From Planctomycetota bacterium (lineage in GTDB: Bacteria; Planctomycetota; GCA-002687715; DRQF01), in assembly GCA_015485455.1 (NCBI GenBank), contig WFTN01000378.1:1-5136 (forward strand): a stretch of DNA of 5,136 bases, read 5' to 3'. Under the pieces are notes generated by a model. It searched no databases and was not told the origin of the DNA. It saw nothing but the letters and a program-made list of their open reading frames with translations. Positions 1 to 5,136 of the stretch are shown here, piece by piece. A program made the translations under genes and the position numbers. How positions within the stretch are numbered: position 1 is the stretch's first letter; every line of letters starts with the position of its first letter.

Positions 1-48
1 GCCTTCAATCAGTTCTTGCCATCGGCTTAGTTCTGGTGTGAGTTTCAT
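1..48 (-). CDS. spoVR: SpoVR family protein, N-terminal 16 codons only (cut by window edge)
   Basis: Reading leftwards from the ATG at 48-46, the sequence encodes MKLTPELSRWQELIEG and then leaves the window. This resembles the usual SpoVR family N-terminus, a short 'LTPEL...' helix ending in an 'IE' pair. The ATG overlaps the yeaH stop codon as ATGA (45-48), and purine-rich GGGA and AGGG blocks lie just upstream inside the yeaH 3' end, which suggests translational coupling. SpoVR (YcgB in E. coli) is a roughly 500-residue protein of poorly defined biochemistry. It is needed for normal spore cortex in Bacillus and is regularly encoded beside prkA and yeaH/yhbH. The identification rests on position, third in the prkA-yeaH operon, plus a short peptide match. 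The body of the gene is outside the window. Confidence 0.8.
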   Translation of the reverse strand, partial: MKLTPELSRWQELIEG

Positions 49-1151
49 TTCCCTTTTCCCAAAAAGTCCTTAATGGAATCGAGAATGCCATTGCGATCAG
101 CAATGCCAGAGGTCACCAAAGGGCCGCCCTCTTCAAAGTGTTGGTCGAGGTCCCGCTTGAATTGCCCACTACCATAGGCCGACTTCACCTGCCCGTAACA
201 GAACTGGTTGCAATGGGGGATGATCTCTTCTTTGAGAAGTCGCACACACTCCGCCGAATCTTTTCCGGACCAATTATCGCCGTCAGAGAAATGGAAAGGA
301 TAGATATTCCATTCTTCGCCACCGAAGCGCTCTTCCATGATATCCCGACACAGATTGTAGGCCGAAGATATCTTTGTGCCGCCACTTTCACGCAGGTGAA
401 AAAAGGTGTGCTGGTCAACTTCTTTGGCGGAAGCATCATGCACGATATAGGCTGTTTCAATGTTCTTGTATTGATGGCGCAACCAAAGGTCTAACCAGAA
501 GGCGGTGATGCGAACCACCTCTTTTTGTTCAGCCCCCATGGAGCCAGAGACATCCATCATGTAGATAATGGCAGCGCTGTATTCGGGCTTCTTCTCAACT
601 TTCCAAGCTCGGTACTTGCGATCGTCAGGCATCGGCACGATCACCGGATCATCAGGGTTGTACGTCCCTTCAGAGATGTAACGACGCAGGGCGCGCTTGT
701 AAGTGCGCTTCATGTGACGCAAGCTCTCAGGACCCGTGCTTCTGATCCCAGTGAACTTCTGGCTCCGGCTTTCGACTTCGGCCCTACCCCGAGGCTGAAT
801 GTTCGGCAACTCCAGCTCTTCGCCCATGATCTTGGCGAGTTCTTCTAGCTCGACTTCGACTTCGAGAGCGTGCTGTCCTTCGCCTTCCCCAGCCTCTCCT
901 GAGCCTTCCCCCTGTTGAGGATCGCCCACAGGATCACCAGGTTCCCCATCTCCGGAGCCCACACCGTCCTGTTTTTCAGTATCGAACTTGAACCGAGGCA
1001 ACTCAATCTGCGGCACGGGGATCGACACGGACTTCTTGCCTACACGCCCAATAATCTCGCCCTTGGATATGTACTTCTTCAGACCACTTTTGATTTTACC
1101 TCGAACGATCTCGCGAAAACGGAAGTGATCGTGCTCGATTTTCCGAACCAT
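45..1151 (-). CDS. yeaH: YeaH/YhbH family (DUF444, UPF0229) protein with VWA-type domain
   Basis: This 368-residue protein belongs to the DUF444 family that accompanies PrkA (YeaH in E. coli, about 427 aa; YhbH in Bacillus). The N-terminal third is basic (residues 1-45). A low-complexity Gly/Glu/Asp linker follows at about 62-93. The C-terminal half is a von Willebrand A-like fold. It carries the metal-ion (MIDAS) signature DVSGSM at 200-205, the family segment YKNIETAYIVHDASAKEVD at about 228-246, the GGT that supplies the MIDAS threonine (257-259), and SDGDNW at 289-294. No signal peptide or membrane segment is visible, so it should be cytosolic. The start at 1151 is supported by a perfect AAGGAGG 7 nt upstream, lying inside the prkA 3' end. 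The gene begins 2 nt after the prkA stop and overlaps spoVR by 4 nt. The family's molecular role is unknown; as a VWA protein it probably acts as an adaptor or partner of the AAA+ protein PrkA, which is inference. It is shorter than E. coli YeaH, mostly between the linker and the MIDAS motif. Confidence 0.95.
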   Translation of the reverse strand: MVRKIEHDHFRFREIVRGKIKSGLKKYISKGEIIGRVGKKSVSIPVPQIELPRFKFDTEKQDGVGSGDGEPGDPVGDPQQGEGSGEAGEGEGQHALEVEVELEELAKIMGEELELPNIQPRGRAEVESRSQKFTGIRSTGPESLRHMKRTYKRALRRYISEGTYNPDDPVIVPMPDDRKYRAWKVEKKPEYSAAIIYMMDVSGSMGAEQKEVVRITAFWLDLWLRHQYKNIETAYIVHDASAKEVDQHTFFHLRESGGTKISSAYNLCRDIMEERFGGEEWNIYPFHFSDGDNWSGKDSAECVRLLKEEIIPHCNQFCYGQVKSAYGSGQFKRDLDQHFEEGGPLVTSGIADRNGILDSIKDFLGKGK

Positions 1152-1153
1152 GA

Positions 1154-3190
1154 TCAGTCCTCCTTCGCGTCGCCTCTGGCAAAGATCGATGCAACATATT
1201 GCAAGATATCTGTAGCGCTTTCATCGTCGTAACCGAAGTTGTCAATGAGCCTTTGTTTCACCACTTCGATCTTGGCTTGGGTGCCCTTGTCAATCACGTT
1301 GGAAACGAGGCTTGTCAGTTTGATCGAATCCTTCTGGTCTTCAAACAACTTGAGCTCCAAAGCCCGGTGCAAGCGCTCATTGGTACGATAGTCGAATTGT
1401 TTATTTTCGACGGCAAGGGCACCAATGTAGTTCATGATCTCACGACGGAAGGCGTCTTTGCGGCTATCAGTGATGTCGATTTTCTCTTCGATTGACCTCA
1501 TCAAGCGCTCATCAGGACCTTCACTTTCGCCGGTGAAGGGATTGCGAATTTTCTCATGTTGAATGAAGGCCCGCACGTTGTCCAAGTAATTGTGGCACAA
1601 CCGCGAAATGGCCTCTTCGTCAGCGGAGATGGCCCGTTGCACTTCATTCTTAACGATATCTTCGTACTCTTGACGCACGTAGGTCAAAAGCTCCCGATAA
1701 CGATCACGGACATCCTCGTTGGTGATGAGGCTGTGGTGAGAAAGCCCCTCTTCGAGTTCATTCATCACCATGAATGGGTTGATGTGTCCCAAATCACCTC
1801 GCACCAGGGCATTCGAGATTTTGTCCTGGATGTAGCGTGGAGAAATCCCTTCCATGCCCTCACGGGTAGCCTCTTCTTTGAGTTCCTTGATGGTGTCATC
1901 GGTGAAACCTGGAAGGGTCTTGCCATTGTAGAGCTTGACCTTTTGCATCAGGGTCAAATTCGGGCGCTTGGGTTCTTCCAGGCGCGTGAGGACAGCCCAC
2001 AAAGCTGCCATCTCAATGGTATGAGGGGCGATCTTCTTGTTGACTGTTTTTGAATTGAAGTGCTTTTCGTAGATCTGGACTTCGTTTCTCAAAGTTCGGT
2101 TATAAGGCACATCGATTTTGATGGTTCGATCCCGAAACGCCTCCATCAGCTCGTTACTTTGGAGCTTCTTGTATTCTGGCTCATTGGTGTGCCCCAAGAT
2201 GACTTCGTCAATCTCAGTTTGGGCGAATTTCTTAGGTTTGATGGAGTGTTCCTGAGAGGCTCCAAGGAGGTCATAGAGAAATGCAACGTCGAGTTTAAGA
2301 ACTTCGATGAACTCAATGAGACCGCGATTGGCTACGTTGAACTCGCCGTCAAAATTAAAAGCCCGTGGGTCGCTATCAGAACCGTACTCAGCCAGTTTGC
2401 GATAATTGATGTCCCCAGTGAGTTCAGTGGAATCTTGGTTTTTCTCGTCTTTGGGTTGGAAGGTGCCGATCCCGCGGCGATCCTTTTCTGATATGACCAT
2501 GCGGTTGACAACAACGTGATCCAAAACCCGAATCCAGTCGCCGTCATAGCGTTTCATCAATTCGTCAAAATTGCGCCGGCAGAAGGGATTCAGATTTCCT
2601 TTCACGCTGAGCTTGTAAGACCGGTCGCAGCGCGCATCGAGTTCCTTGACGATTGTCTCTCTTGGGCCCAAGGGGATAAGCTTCAGAGGCTCTTCGTTCA
2701 TGGGCGACGGCTGCAGCTCTTCGCCGTCATTCATGCGCCAAGAGAAAGTGTAGAGAGCCCCGTCTGGAGACTTCGAGTACTCCTCCAAGCCTTTCTTGAA
2801 CTGACGGGCCAAGGTTGACTTGGCAGAGCCCACAGGGCCGTGCAGCAGAATCACACGACTCTCAGCCCCATAACCGTGAGCTGCGGACTTCAAGACGTCA
2901 ACTAAACGCATGACAGTGCCATCTAAGCCGAAGATGGCGTCTCGACCATCGCCATAAACATCGCTGAAGAAACGATACCTGACTTTGTGCTCTTTATGCT
3001 CGGTATATTCGTCGTAGCCGTGAGCCACGACCATATCGTAAACCCGCTGAAAGGCGTTCCGAATGATGAGGGGATTGTTGTAAGCCTTGTTCAGGTACTC
3101 ATGAAAAGTACCGGTCCAATTGAGATCCTGAAAAGTTTCGGTGTCCACTTCATCACGGACCAAGCTCAACAACTGTTCTGCACCGCTCAT
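1154..3190 (-). CDS. prkA: PrkA family AAA+ serine protein kinase (YeaG-like)
   Basis: This 678-residue protein is full length for PrkA, slightly longer than E. coli YeaG (about 644) and Bacillus PrkA (about 631). The N-terminal AAA_PrkA domain spans about residues 20-400. It contains the Walker A loop GPVGSAKST (118-126, Lys124), the family block [13 protein letters not shown] (284-296) in the Walker B region, the sensor-like HTNEPEY (334-340), and [10 protein letters not shown] (354-363). The C-terminal PrkA domain follows, with [14 protein letters not shown] (444-457) and a long charged helical tail. No signal peptide or membrane segment is seen, so it is cytosolic. Family members are reported to phosphorylate proteins on serine, and Bacillus PrkA has also been reported as an ATP-dependent protease; which activity applies here cannot be read from the sequence. 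E. coli YeaG is induced in starvation and stationary phase. The ATG at 3190 has a strong AAGGGGAG 6 nt upstream. It is the first gene of the prkA-yeaH-spoVR set. Confidence 0.97.
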   Translation of the reverse strand: MSGAEQLLSLVRDEVDTETFQDLNWTGTFHEYLNKAYNNPLIIRNAFQRVYDMVVAHGYDEYTEHKEHKVRYRFFSDVYGDGRDAIFGLDGTVMRLVDVLKSAAHGYGAESRVILLHGPVGSAKSTLARQFKKGLEEYSKSPDGALYTFSWRMNDGEELQPSPMNEEPLKLIPLGPRETIVKELDARCDRSYKLSVKGNLNPFCRRNFDELMKRYDGDWIRVLDHVVVNRMVISEKDRRGIGTFQPKDEKNQDSTELTGDINYRKLAEYGSDSDPRAFNFDGEFNVANRGLIEFIEVLKLDVAFLYDLLGASQEHSIKPKKFAQTEIDEVILGHTNEPEYKKLQSNELMEAFRDRTIKIDVPYNRTLRNEVQIYEKHFNSKTVNKKIAPHTIEMAALWAVLTRLEEPKRPNLTLMQKVKLYNGKTLPGFTDDTIKELKEEATREGMEGISPRYIQDKISNALVRGDLGHINPFMVMNELEEGLSHHSLITNEDVRDRYRELLTYVRQEYEDIVKNEVQRAISADEEAISRLCHNYLDNVRAFIQHEKIRNPFTGESEGPDERLMRSIEEKIDITDSRKDAFRREIMNYIGALAVENKQFDYRTNERLHRALELKLFEDQKDSIKLTSLVSNVIDKGTQAKIEVVKQRLIDNFGYDDESATDILQYVASIFARGDAKED
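1159..1165 (-). promoter_or_regulatory. Ribosome binding site of yeaH
   Basis: AAGGAGG on the minus strand, 7 nt before the ATG at 1151, is a perfect Shine-Dalgarno sequence. It lies within the last codons of prkA, whose stop is at 1156-1154. This fixes the yeaH start and points to coupled translation of the two genes. Confidence 0.85.
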
Positions 3191-3196
3191 AATCTT

Positions 3197-3204
3197 CTCC
3201 CCTT
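3197..3204 (-). promoter_or_regulatory. Ribosome binding site of prkA
   Basis: AAGGGGAG on the minus strand lies 6 nt before the prkA ATG and supports the start at 3190. It is inside the 37-nt gap after the pseudouridine synthase gene. I see no convincing -35/-10 pair or terminator in that gap, so prkA is either co-transcribed with the upstream gene or uses a promoter inside its 3' end. Confidence 0.75.
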
Positions 3205-3227
3205 AATCTATCGCGATTCTCGCACGA

Positions 3228-4226
3228 CTACGATCCTCGCCTGGTCTCGCGCAGAGCATCCAAGAATGCCTGCATGTCTGACGCCAATGGCGCCTCATAA
3301 ACAACGCTCTCCCCAGTTAAGGGGTGCGTGAATCCTAAAGTCGTCGCATGAAGTGCCTGACGATCCAGTAATTTCCTGTTTGCCGGGTCTCCAGCCGCCA
3401 GAGAAGCCAGATCACCAAAGGTGATACGATGGCGACGGCCATAAAGTCGATCGCAGGCAATGGGATGTTTCAGACTTTCGAGATGGACACGAATCTGATG
3501 AGTACGCCCACTCTTAGGAAAGCAACGTACAAGGGTGAAGTTGTTAAATCGCTCCACCACTTCGAACCGTGTGTAGCTGGCTCGGCCATGGTCCACGATT
3601 GCCATTTTGATGGGGTTCTTAGGGTGGCGGCCGATAGGCTTGTCCACCACATACTCGTCGAACTCCATCACCCCTTCCGCTATAGCGGTATAAGTCTTGG
3701 AAACTTCCCGATCATGAAATTGACTGGTCATGGAATAGTGAGCCCGGTTCGTCTTGGCGACACAAAGCACCCCAGTGGTATCCCGATCTAAACGATGCAC
3801 GATCCCAGGCCTGAGGGGGCCAGCAACGTCCGATAATTGCTGAAAATGATGAGCAAAGGCGTTGGCCAGTGTGCCCGTGCGATGGCCAGCACCAGGATGG
3901 ACAGGAATAAAGGGCTCTTTGTTAATCACCAGAATGGATGCGTCTTCGTGAAGAATCTCCAAGGGGAGATCTTCTGGCAACAAGAAGTCCTCTGGGGGCG
4001 GTGGCTCCGATAGGACATCCACCTGATCACCCTCGCGAATCTTGTAAGAAGGCTTCACCACCTCTCGGTTCACCTTGATTGAACCTAATTTAATCCCCTC
4101 TTTGATTCGGCCTCGGCTATTCCAATCCAGGCGTTCATTGAGGAAGAGATCCACGCGAGTCCCGGCTTCCAGCGCAGTTACGAGGAAGCTTTCGCCCTGT
4201 ATTTCTGGTTTTTCTTCATTGCTCAT
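3228..4226 (-). CDS. RluA/RluD family 23S rRNA pseudouridine synthase with S4 domain
   Basis: This predicted 332-residue enzyme isomerises uridine to pseudouridine in RNA; RluD-type members modify helix 69 of 23S rRNA. An S4 RNA-binding domain lies at about residues 20-75, with the typical VNREVVKPSYKIREGDQV stretch. The catalytic domain begins with LEILHEDASILVINK (89-103). It carries the RluA signature HRLDRDTTG at 144-152 with catalytic Asp147, the conserved SGRTHQIRVHL (239-249), and RQALHA (289-294). Length and domain order are normal. A longer reading starting at a TTG at 4232 is possible, but AGGAG at 4240-4236 lies 9 nt from the ATG at 4226 and only 3 nt from the TTG, so the ATG is preferred. 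The S4 plus HRLD pattern is shared by RluC and RluD, so the exact target uridines are uncertain. It lies 37 nt upstream of prkA on the same strand. The extra segment at about 264-288, before RQALHA, is somewhat longer than I expect but not disruptive. Confidence 0.95.
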   Translation of the reverse strand: MSNEEKPEIQGESFLVTALEAGTRVDLFLNERLDWNSRGRIKEGIKLGSIKVNREVVKPSYKIREGDQVDVLSEPPPPEDFLLPEDLPLEILHEDASILVINKEPFIPVHPGAGHRTGTLANAFAHHFQQLSDVAGPLRPGIVHRLDRDTTGVLCVAKTNRAHYSMTSQFHDREVSKTYTAIAEGVMEFDEYVVDKPIGRHPKNPIKMAIVDHGRASYTRFEVVERFNNFTLVRCFPKSGRTHQIRVHLESLKHPIACDRLYGRRHRITFGDLASLAAGDPANRKLLDRQALHATTLGFTHPLTGESVVYEAPLASDMQAFLDALRETRRGS

Positions 4227-4236
4227 GACCAAAGTC

Positions 4237-4264
4237 TCCTGGATTTCAGCCCAATGAACCAGGA
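4237..4264 (-). promoter_or_regulatory. Leader hairpin overlapping the synthase ribosome binding site
   Basis: On the minus-strand transcript, TCCTGG (4264-4259) can pair with CCAGGA (4242-4237) across a 16-nt loop. The 3' arm contains most of the AGGAG Shine-Dalgarno (4240-4236) of the pseudouridine synthase gene. A second possible partner arm, TTCCTGG (4277-4271), lies just upstream. Pairing would mask the ribosome binding site. The stem is only 6 bp, so the effect is a guess. Confidence 0.3.
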
Positions 4265-4306
4265 TATCTCCCAGGAAAATCGCGCTAAATCCATCCTCTT
4301 CCTTTA

Positions 4307-4334
4307 TTTATACTCGGCATTAGGGGGATCTCAG
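4307..4334 (-). promoter_or_regulatory. Candidate sigma70-type promoter for the pseudouridine synthase gene
   Basis: On the minus strand, a TATAAA -10-like hexamer (4312-4307) lies 16 bp downstream of CTGAGA (4334-4329), a 4/6 match to TTGACA. Transcription would start near 4300, leaving a leader of roughly 75 nt before the ATG at 4226. The -10 is good and the -35 is weak. If the four minus-strand genes are one operon, this is the best visible promoter for it. Confidence 0.35.
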
Positions 4335-4336
4335 TG

Positions 4337-4365
4337 AATGGAATTCGAAAGAAGTGCATTTTTTT
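4337..4365 (+). terminator. Terminator-like hairpin with T-run, plus strand
   Basis: Arms 4337-4346 and 4351-4360 pair at 8 of 10 positions around a GAAA tetraloop closed by C-G, and the stem runs into seven Ts (4359-4365). The stem is AT-rich with two internal mismatches, so it would be a weak intrinsic terminator. No plus-strand gene lies upstream, so what it would terminate is unclear. Antisense or divergent transcription from the synthase promoter region is one possibility. Confidence 0.25.
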
Positions 4366-4436
4366 GCAGTCCAAATTTGAAAGCGAAATCCCTCAAAACT
4401 CCTCCCAAGGCACGATTTGGCGGATTTCAGGGTCCA

Positions 4437-4448
4437 TTTACCGGTAAA
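4437..4448. repeat. Perfect 12-bp palindrome TTTACCGGTAAA
   Basis: This is a perfect dyad. It is also embedded in a looser inverted repeat, CCATTT (4434-4439) and AAATGG (4449-4454). The form is typical of a dimeric regulator's operator, but no matching regulator is encoded in the window. Confidence 0.5.
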
Positions 4449-4514
4449 AAATGGCAAAAGCAAACTGCGGAAATGTGGACTCTGTCCAACCCGACTGGTA
4501 TCGTCCGGCCTGCC

Positions 4515-4526
4515 ACGGAATTCCGT
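4515..4526. repeat. Perfect 12-bp palindrome ACGGAATTCCGT
   Basis: This is a perfect dyad located 78 bp centre to centre from the palindrome at 4437-4448, in the same intergenic region. The two sequences differ, so they are not copies of one operator. It could be a regulator site or the foot of the hairpin-rich segment that follows. Confidence 0.45.
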
Positions 4527-4533
4527 CGCGTCT

Positions 4534-4814
4534 AGCCCCTGAGCCCGGCTGGCCCGTGACGCCGTAGCAGTCGGCTTGAATTGACCATGATTACGCTTGG
4601 GACGCACATGGTTAACCAAGTCGAAAGCGCGATGGTGTTACCCCCTAAGCACCAGGCGCCAAGTACCTTTTTTCCCCTTGTGGTCGAAGCGTTTGCATCG
4701 ACGACGTCCCGGTCGCTTCGGCGATCTGTTTAGTACGCCGCATAGGTGGGGTCTGCCCCCATGTGGCAAGTCGAAGAAAGTTCGGTTTGAGTTCTCGGTC
4801 ACGGCCGAAATTTC
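4534..4814. ncRNA. Hairpin-rich segment, possible structured RNA or long leader
   Basis: Six inverted repeats lie in sequence. The first is about 4541-4578: GAGCC and GGCTG against CAGTC and GGCTT, with one bulged C. The second pairs 4581-4589 with 4607-4615 (TTGACCATG with CATGGTTAA, 9 bp). The third pairs 4634-4639 with 4648-4653. The fourth pairs 4683-4691 with 4714-4722 around CGAAGCG/CGCTTCG. The fifth pairs 4747-4751 with 4757-4761 (TGGGG/CCCCA). The sixth pairs 4776-4786 with 4804-4814 (GAAA plus TTCGGT against GCCGAA plus TTTC, one mismatch). The orientation cannot be told from the repeats alone; plus would make it a leader or an RNA upstream of the gene at 4872. A T6 run at 4668-4673 follows the third hairpin at some distance. 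No known RNA family was recognised, and GC-rich sequence gives some hairpins by chance. Confidence 0.25.
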
Positions 4815-4824
4815 GTTCAAGGGT

Positions 4825-4852
4825 TAGACAAGGACGTGCCTCGCTTTATTTA
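4825..4852 (+). promoter_or_regulatory. Weak candidate promoter of the coiled-coil gene
   Basis: TAGACA (4825-4830, 5/6 match to TTGACA) is followed after 16 bp by TATTTA (4847-4852), which matches only half of TATAAT. Transcription would start near 4859 and give a leader of only about 13 nt. No good Shine-Dalgarno is present before the ATG at 4872; the nearest, AGGGG at 4852-4856, is 15 nt away. The true promoter may lie further upstream. Confidence 0.2.
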
Positions 4853-4871
4853 GGGGCCAACAAATATCACT

Positions 4872-5136
4872 ATGATCCAGCGCTCCATTTTTGCTCTCAT
4901 GGCCACCATCATCACATCGTTCATGCTATTCACTGTTCTTGCCTCTTCGGCGCTCGCCGGACAGCAAGACATCGAACAAATGCGGAAACAATTCCGCAAG
5001 CTTGAACGCGACCAGGTTAAGTCAAAAGAGAAAATCGCTCAGCTCCAAGCGAAGCTCGAAAAGAAGAAGTCTGCCCTCCGCAAGAAGCACGAAGCAGCTT
5101 TTAGCTTCGAGGTGCAAAAATCCACTGCGGCCAAAA
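4872..5136 (+). CDS. Secreted coiled-coil protein, N-terminal 88 residues (cut by window edge)
   Basis: I do not recognise the family. The frame is open from the ATG at 4872 to the right edge. Residues 1-29 look like a Sec signal peptide: one Arg at position 4, a hydrophobic core at about 6-23 (FALMATIITSFMLFTVL), then ASSALA with likely cleavage between Ala29 and Gly30. No lipobox cysteine is present. Residues about 33-75 are highly charged and rich in Lys, Glu, Gln and Arg with heptad-like Leu/Ile spacing (MRKQFRKLERD, KIAQLQAKLEKKKSAL), so a long coiled coil is expected. The mature protein should be periplasmic or exported. An in-frame TAG at 4851-4853 and no alternative start codon between it and 4872 make 4872 the earliest possible start; Met10 (4899) is possible but would shorten the signal peptide. 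Periplasmic coiled-coil proteins include EnvC-like hydrolase activators, OmpH/Skp-like chaperones and efflux adaptors; the visible part does not decide between them. It is divergent from the synthase gene. Confidence 0.75.
   Translation, partial: MIQRSIFALMATIITSFMLFTVLASSALAGQQDIEQMRKQFRKLERDQVKSKEKIAQLQAKLEKKKSALRKKHEAAFSFEVQKSTAAK

Larger units (their letters stand above)
4227..4871. other. Divergent intergenic region, 645 bp, no convincing gene
   Basis: The region separates the minus-strand pseudouridine synthase from the plus-strand coiled-coil gene. The open frames inside it (all under 100 codons) resemble no known family, have poor start signals, and are rich in Arg, Ser and Trp as expected of chance frames, so I treat it as non-coding. 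The part from about 4320 to 4475 is AT-richer with homopolymer runs. The part from about 4500 to 4815 is GC-richer and dense in inverted repeats. The regulatory elements and palindromes I could see are listed separately. I found no tRNA, tmRNA, RNase P, SRP or known riboswitch core in it. Confidence 0.8.

Noticed and set aside
138..2818. Plus-strand open frames opposite yeaH and prkA
   Set aside because: They lie antisense to well-identified coding sequence and their translations show no domain; they are by-products of the real genes' codon use.
4226..4232. TTG at 4232 as the start of the pseudouridine synthase
   Set aside because: It would leave only 3 nt after the AGGAG, while the ATG at 4226 has a normal 9-nt spacing.
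4437..4448. TTTACCGGTAAA as a Bdellovibrio-type LexA box (TTAC-N3-GTAA)
   Set aside because: The half sites match but the spacer is 2 nt, not 3, and neither neighbouring gene is an SOS gene. Kept only as a generic palindrome.
4582..4596. TGACCATGATTACGC, identical to the start of lacZ alpha in cloning vectors
   Set aside because: The match is only 15 nt, the bases on both sides differ from any lac or vector sequence I know, and part of it forms a stem with 4607-4615. Coincidence is more likely than vector contamination, though a vector screen would settle it.
4581..4609. TTGACC at 4581-4586 as a -35 element
   Set aside because: No acceptable -10 hexamer lies 15-19 bp downstream (the position holds GCACAT-like sequence).
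4634..4673. Intrinsic terminator made of the 4634-4653 hairpin and the T6 run at 4668
   Set aside because: The T-run begins about 14 nt after the stem. The alternative stem that abuts it (4634-4639 with 4662-4667) has only six pairs, two of them G-T.
4597..4827. Small open frames in the intergenic region as genes
   Set aside because: They lack good start signals, overlap the inverted repeats, have skewed Arg/Trp/Pro-rich composition, and resemble no family.
4535..4830. 6S RNA, because CCCCTGAGCC (near 4536) and GTTCAAGGGTTA (near 4815) resemble stretches of E. coli 6S RNA
   Set aside because: The two stretches are about 280 nt apart, against about 110 nt in E. coli, and the sequences around them do not form the long 6S hairpin with its central bubble.

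Overview
The window reads as a stretch of Gram-negative bacterial chromosome of roughly balanced base composition. The clues are a proteobacterial-style RluA/RluD pseudouridine synthase, the PrkA/YeaH/SpoVR stress module, and a Sec-type signal peptide on a predicted periplasmic coiled-coil protein. A Bdellovibrio-like or other 'deltaproteobacterial' host would fit, but nothing in the sequence fixes the taxon. There are no mobile elements, CRISPR arrays, tRNA or rRNA genes, and no broken genes. Two genes are cut by the window edges.

Layout: four genes run leftwards on the minus strand. In transcription order they are an RluD-like 23S rRNA pseudouridine synthase (4226 to 3228), prkA (3190 to 1154), a yeaH/yhbH-type von Willebrand A protein of the DUF444 family (1151 to 45), and the first 16 codons of spoVR (48 to the left edge). 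prkA and yeaH are 2 nt apart and yeaH overlaps spoVR by an ATGA, so these three form a tightly coupled operon. The synthase ends 37 nt before prkA and may be read on the same transcript.

On the right, a gene for a secreted coiled-coil protein (from 4872) runs off the plus-strand edge. Between it and the synthase start lies a divergent, apparently non-coding region of 645 bp. It holds a candidate promoter and a possibly self-masking ribosome binding site for the synthase, a hairpin followed by a T-run, two perfect 12-bp palindromes, and a dense series of hairpins between about 4530 and 4815 that could be an unrecognised structured RNA or a long leader.

How the genes fit together: PrkA (AAA+ ATPase, described as a Ser kinase and in Bacillus also as an ATP-dependent protease), the YeaH-type VWA protein and SpoVR are co-conserved across bacteria. 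They are tied to starvation, stationary-phase or sporulation-type stress. The rRNA modification gene upstream is a housekeeping function whose transcription may carry through into the module. The one part not explained by known families is the structured intergenic region. No clearly new protein system is visible.
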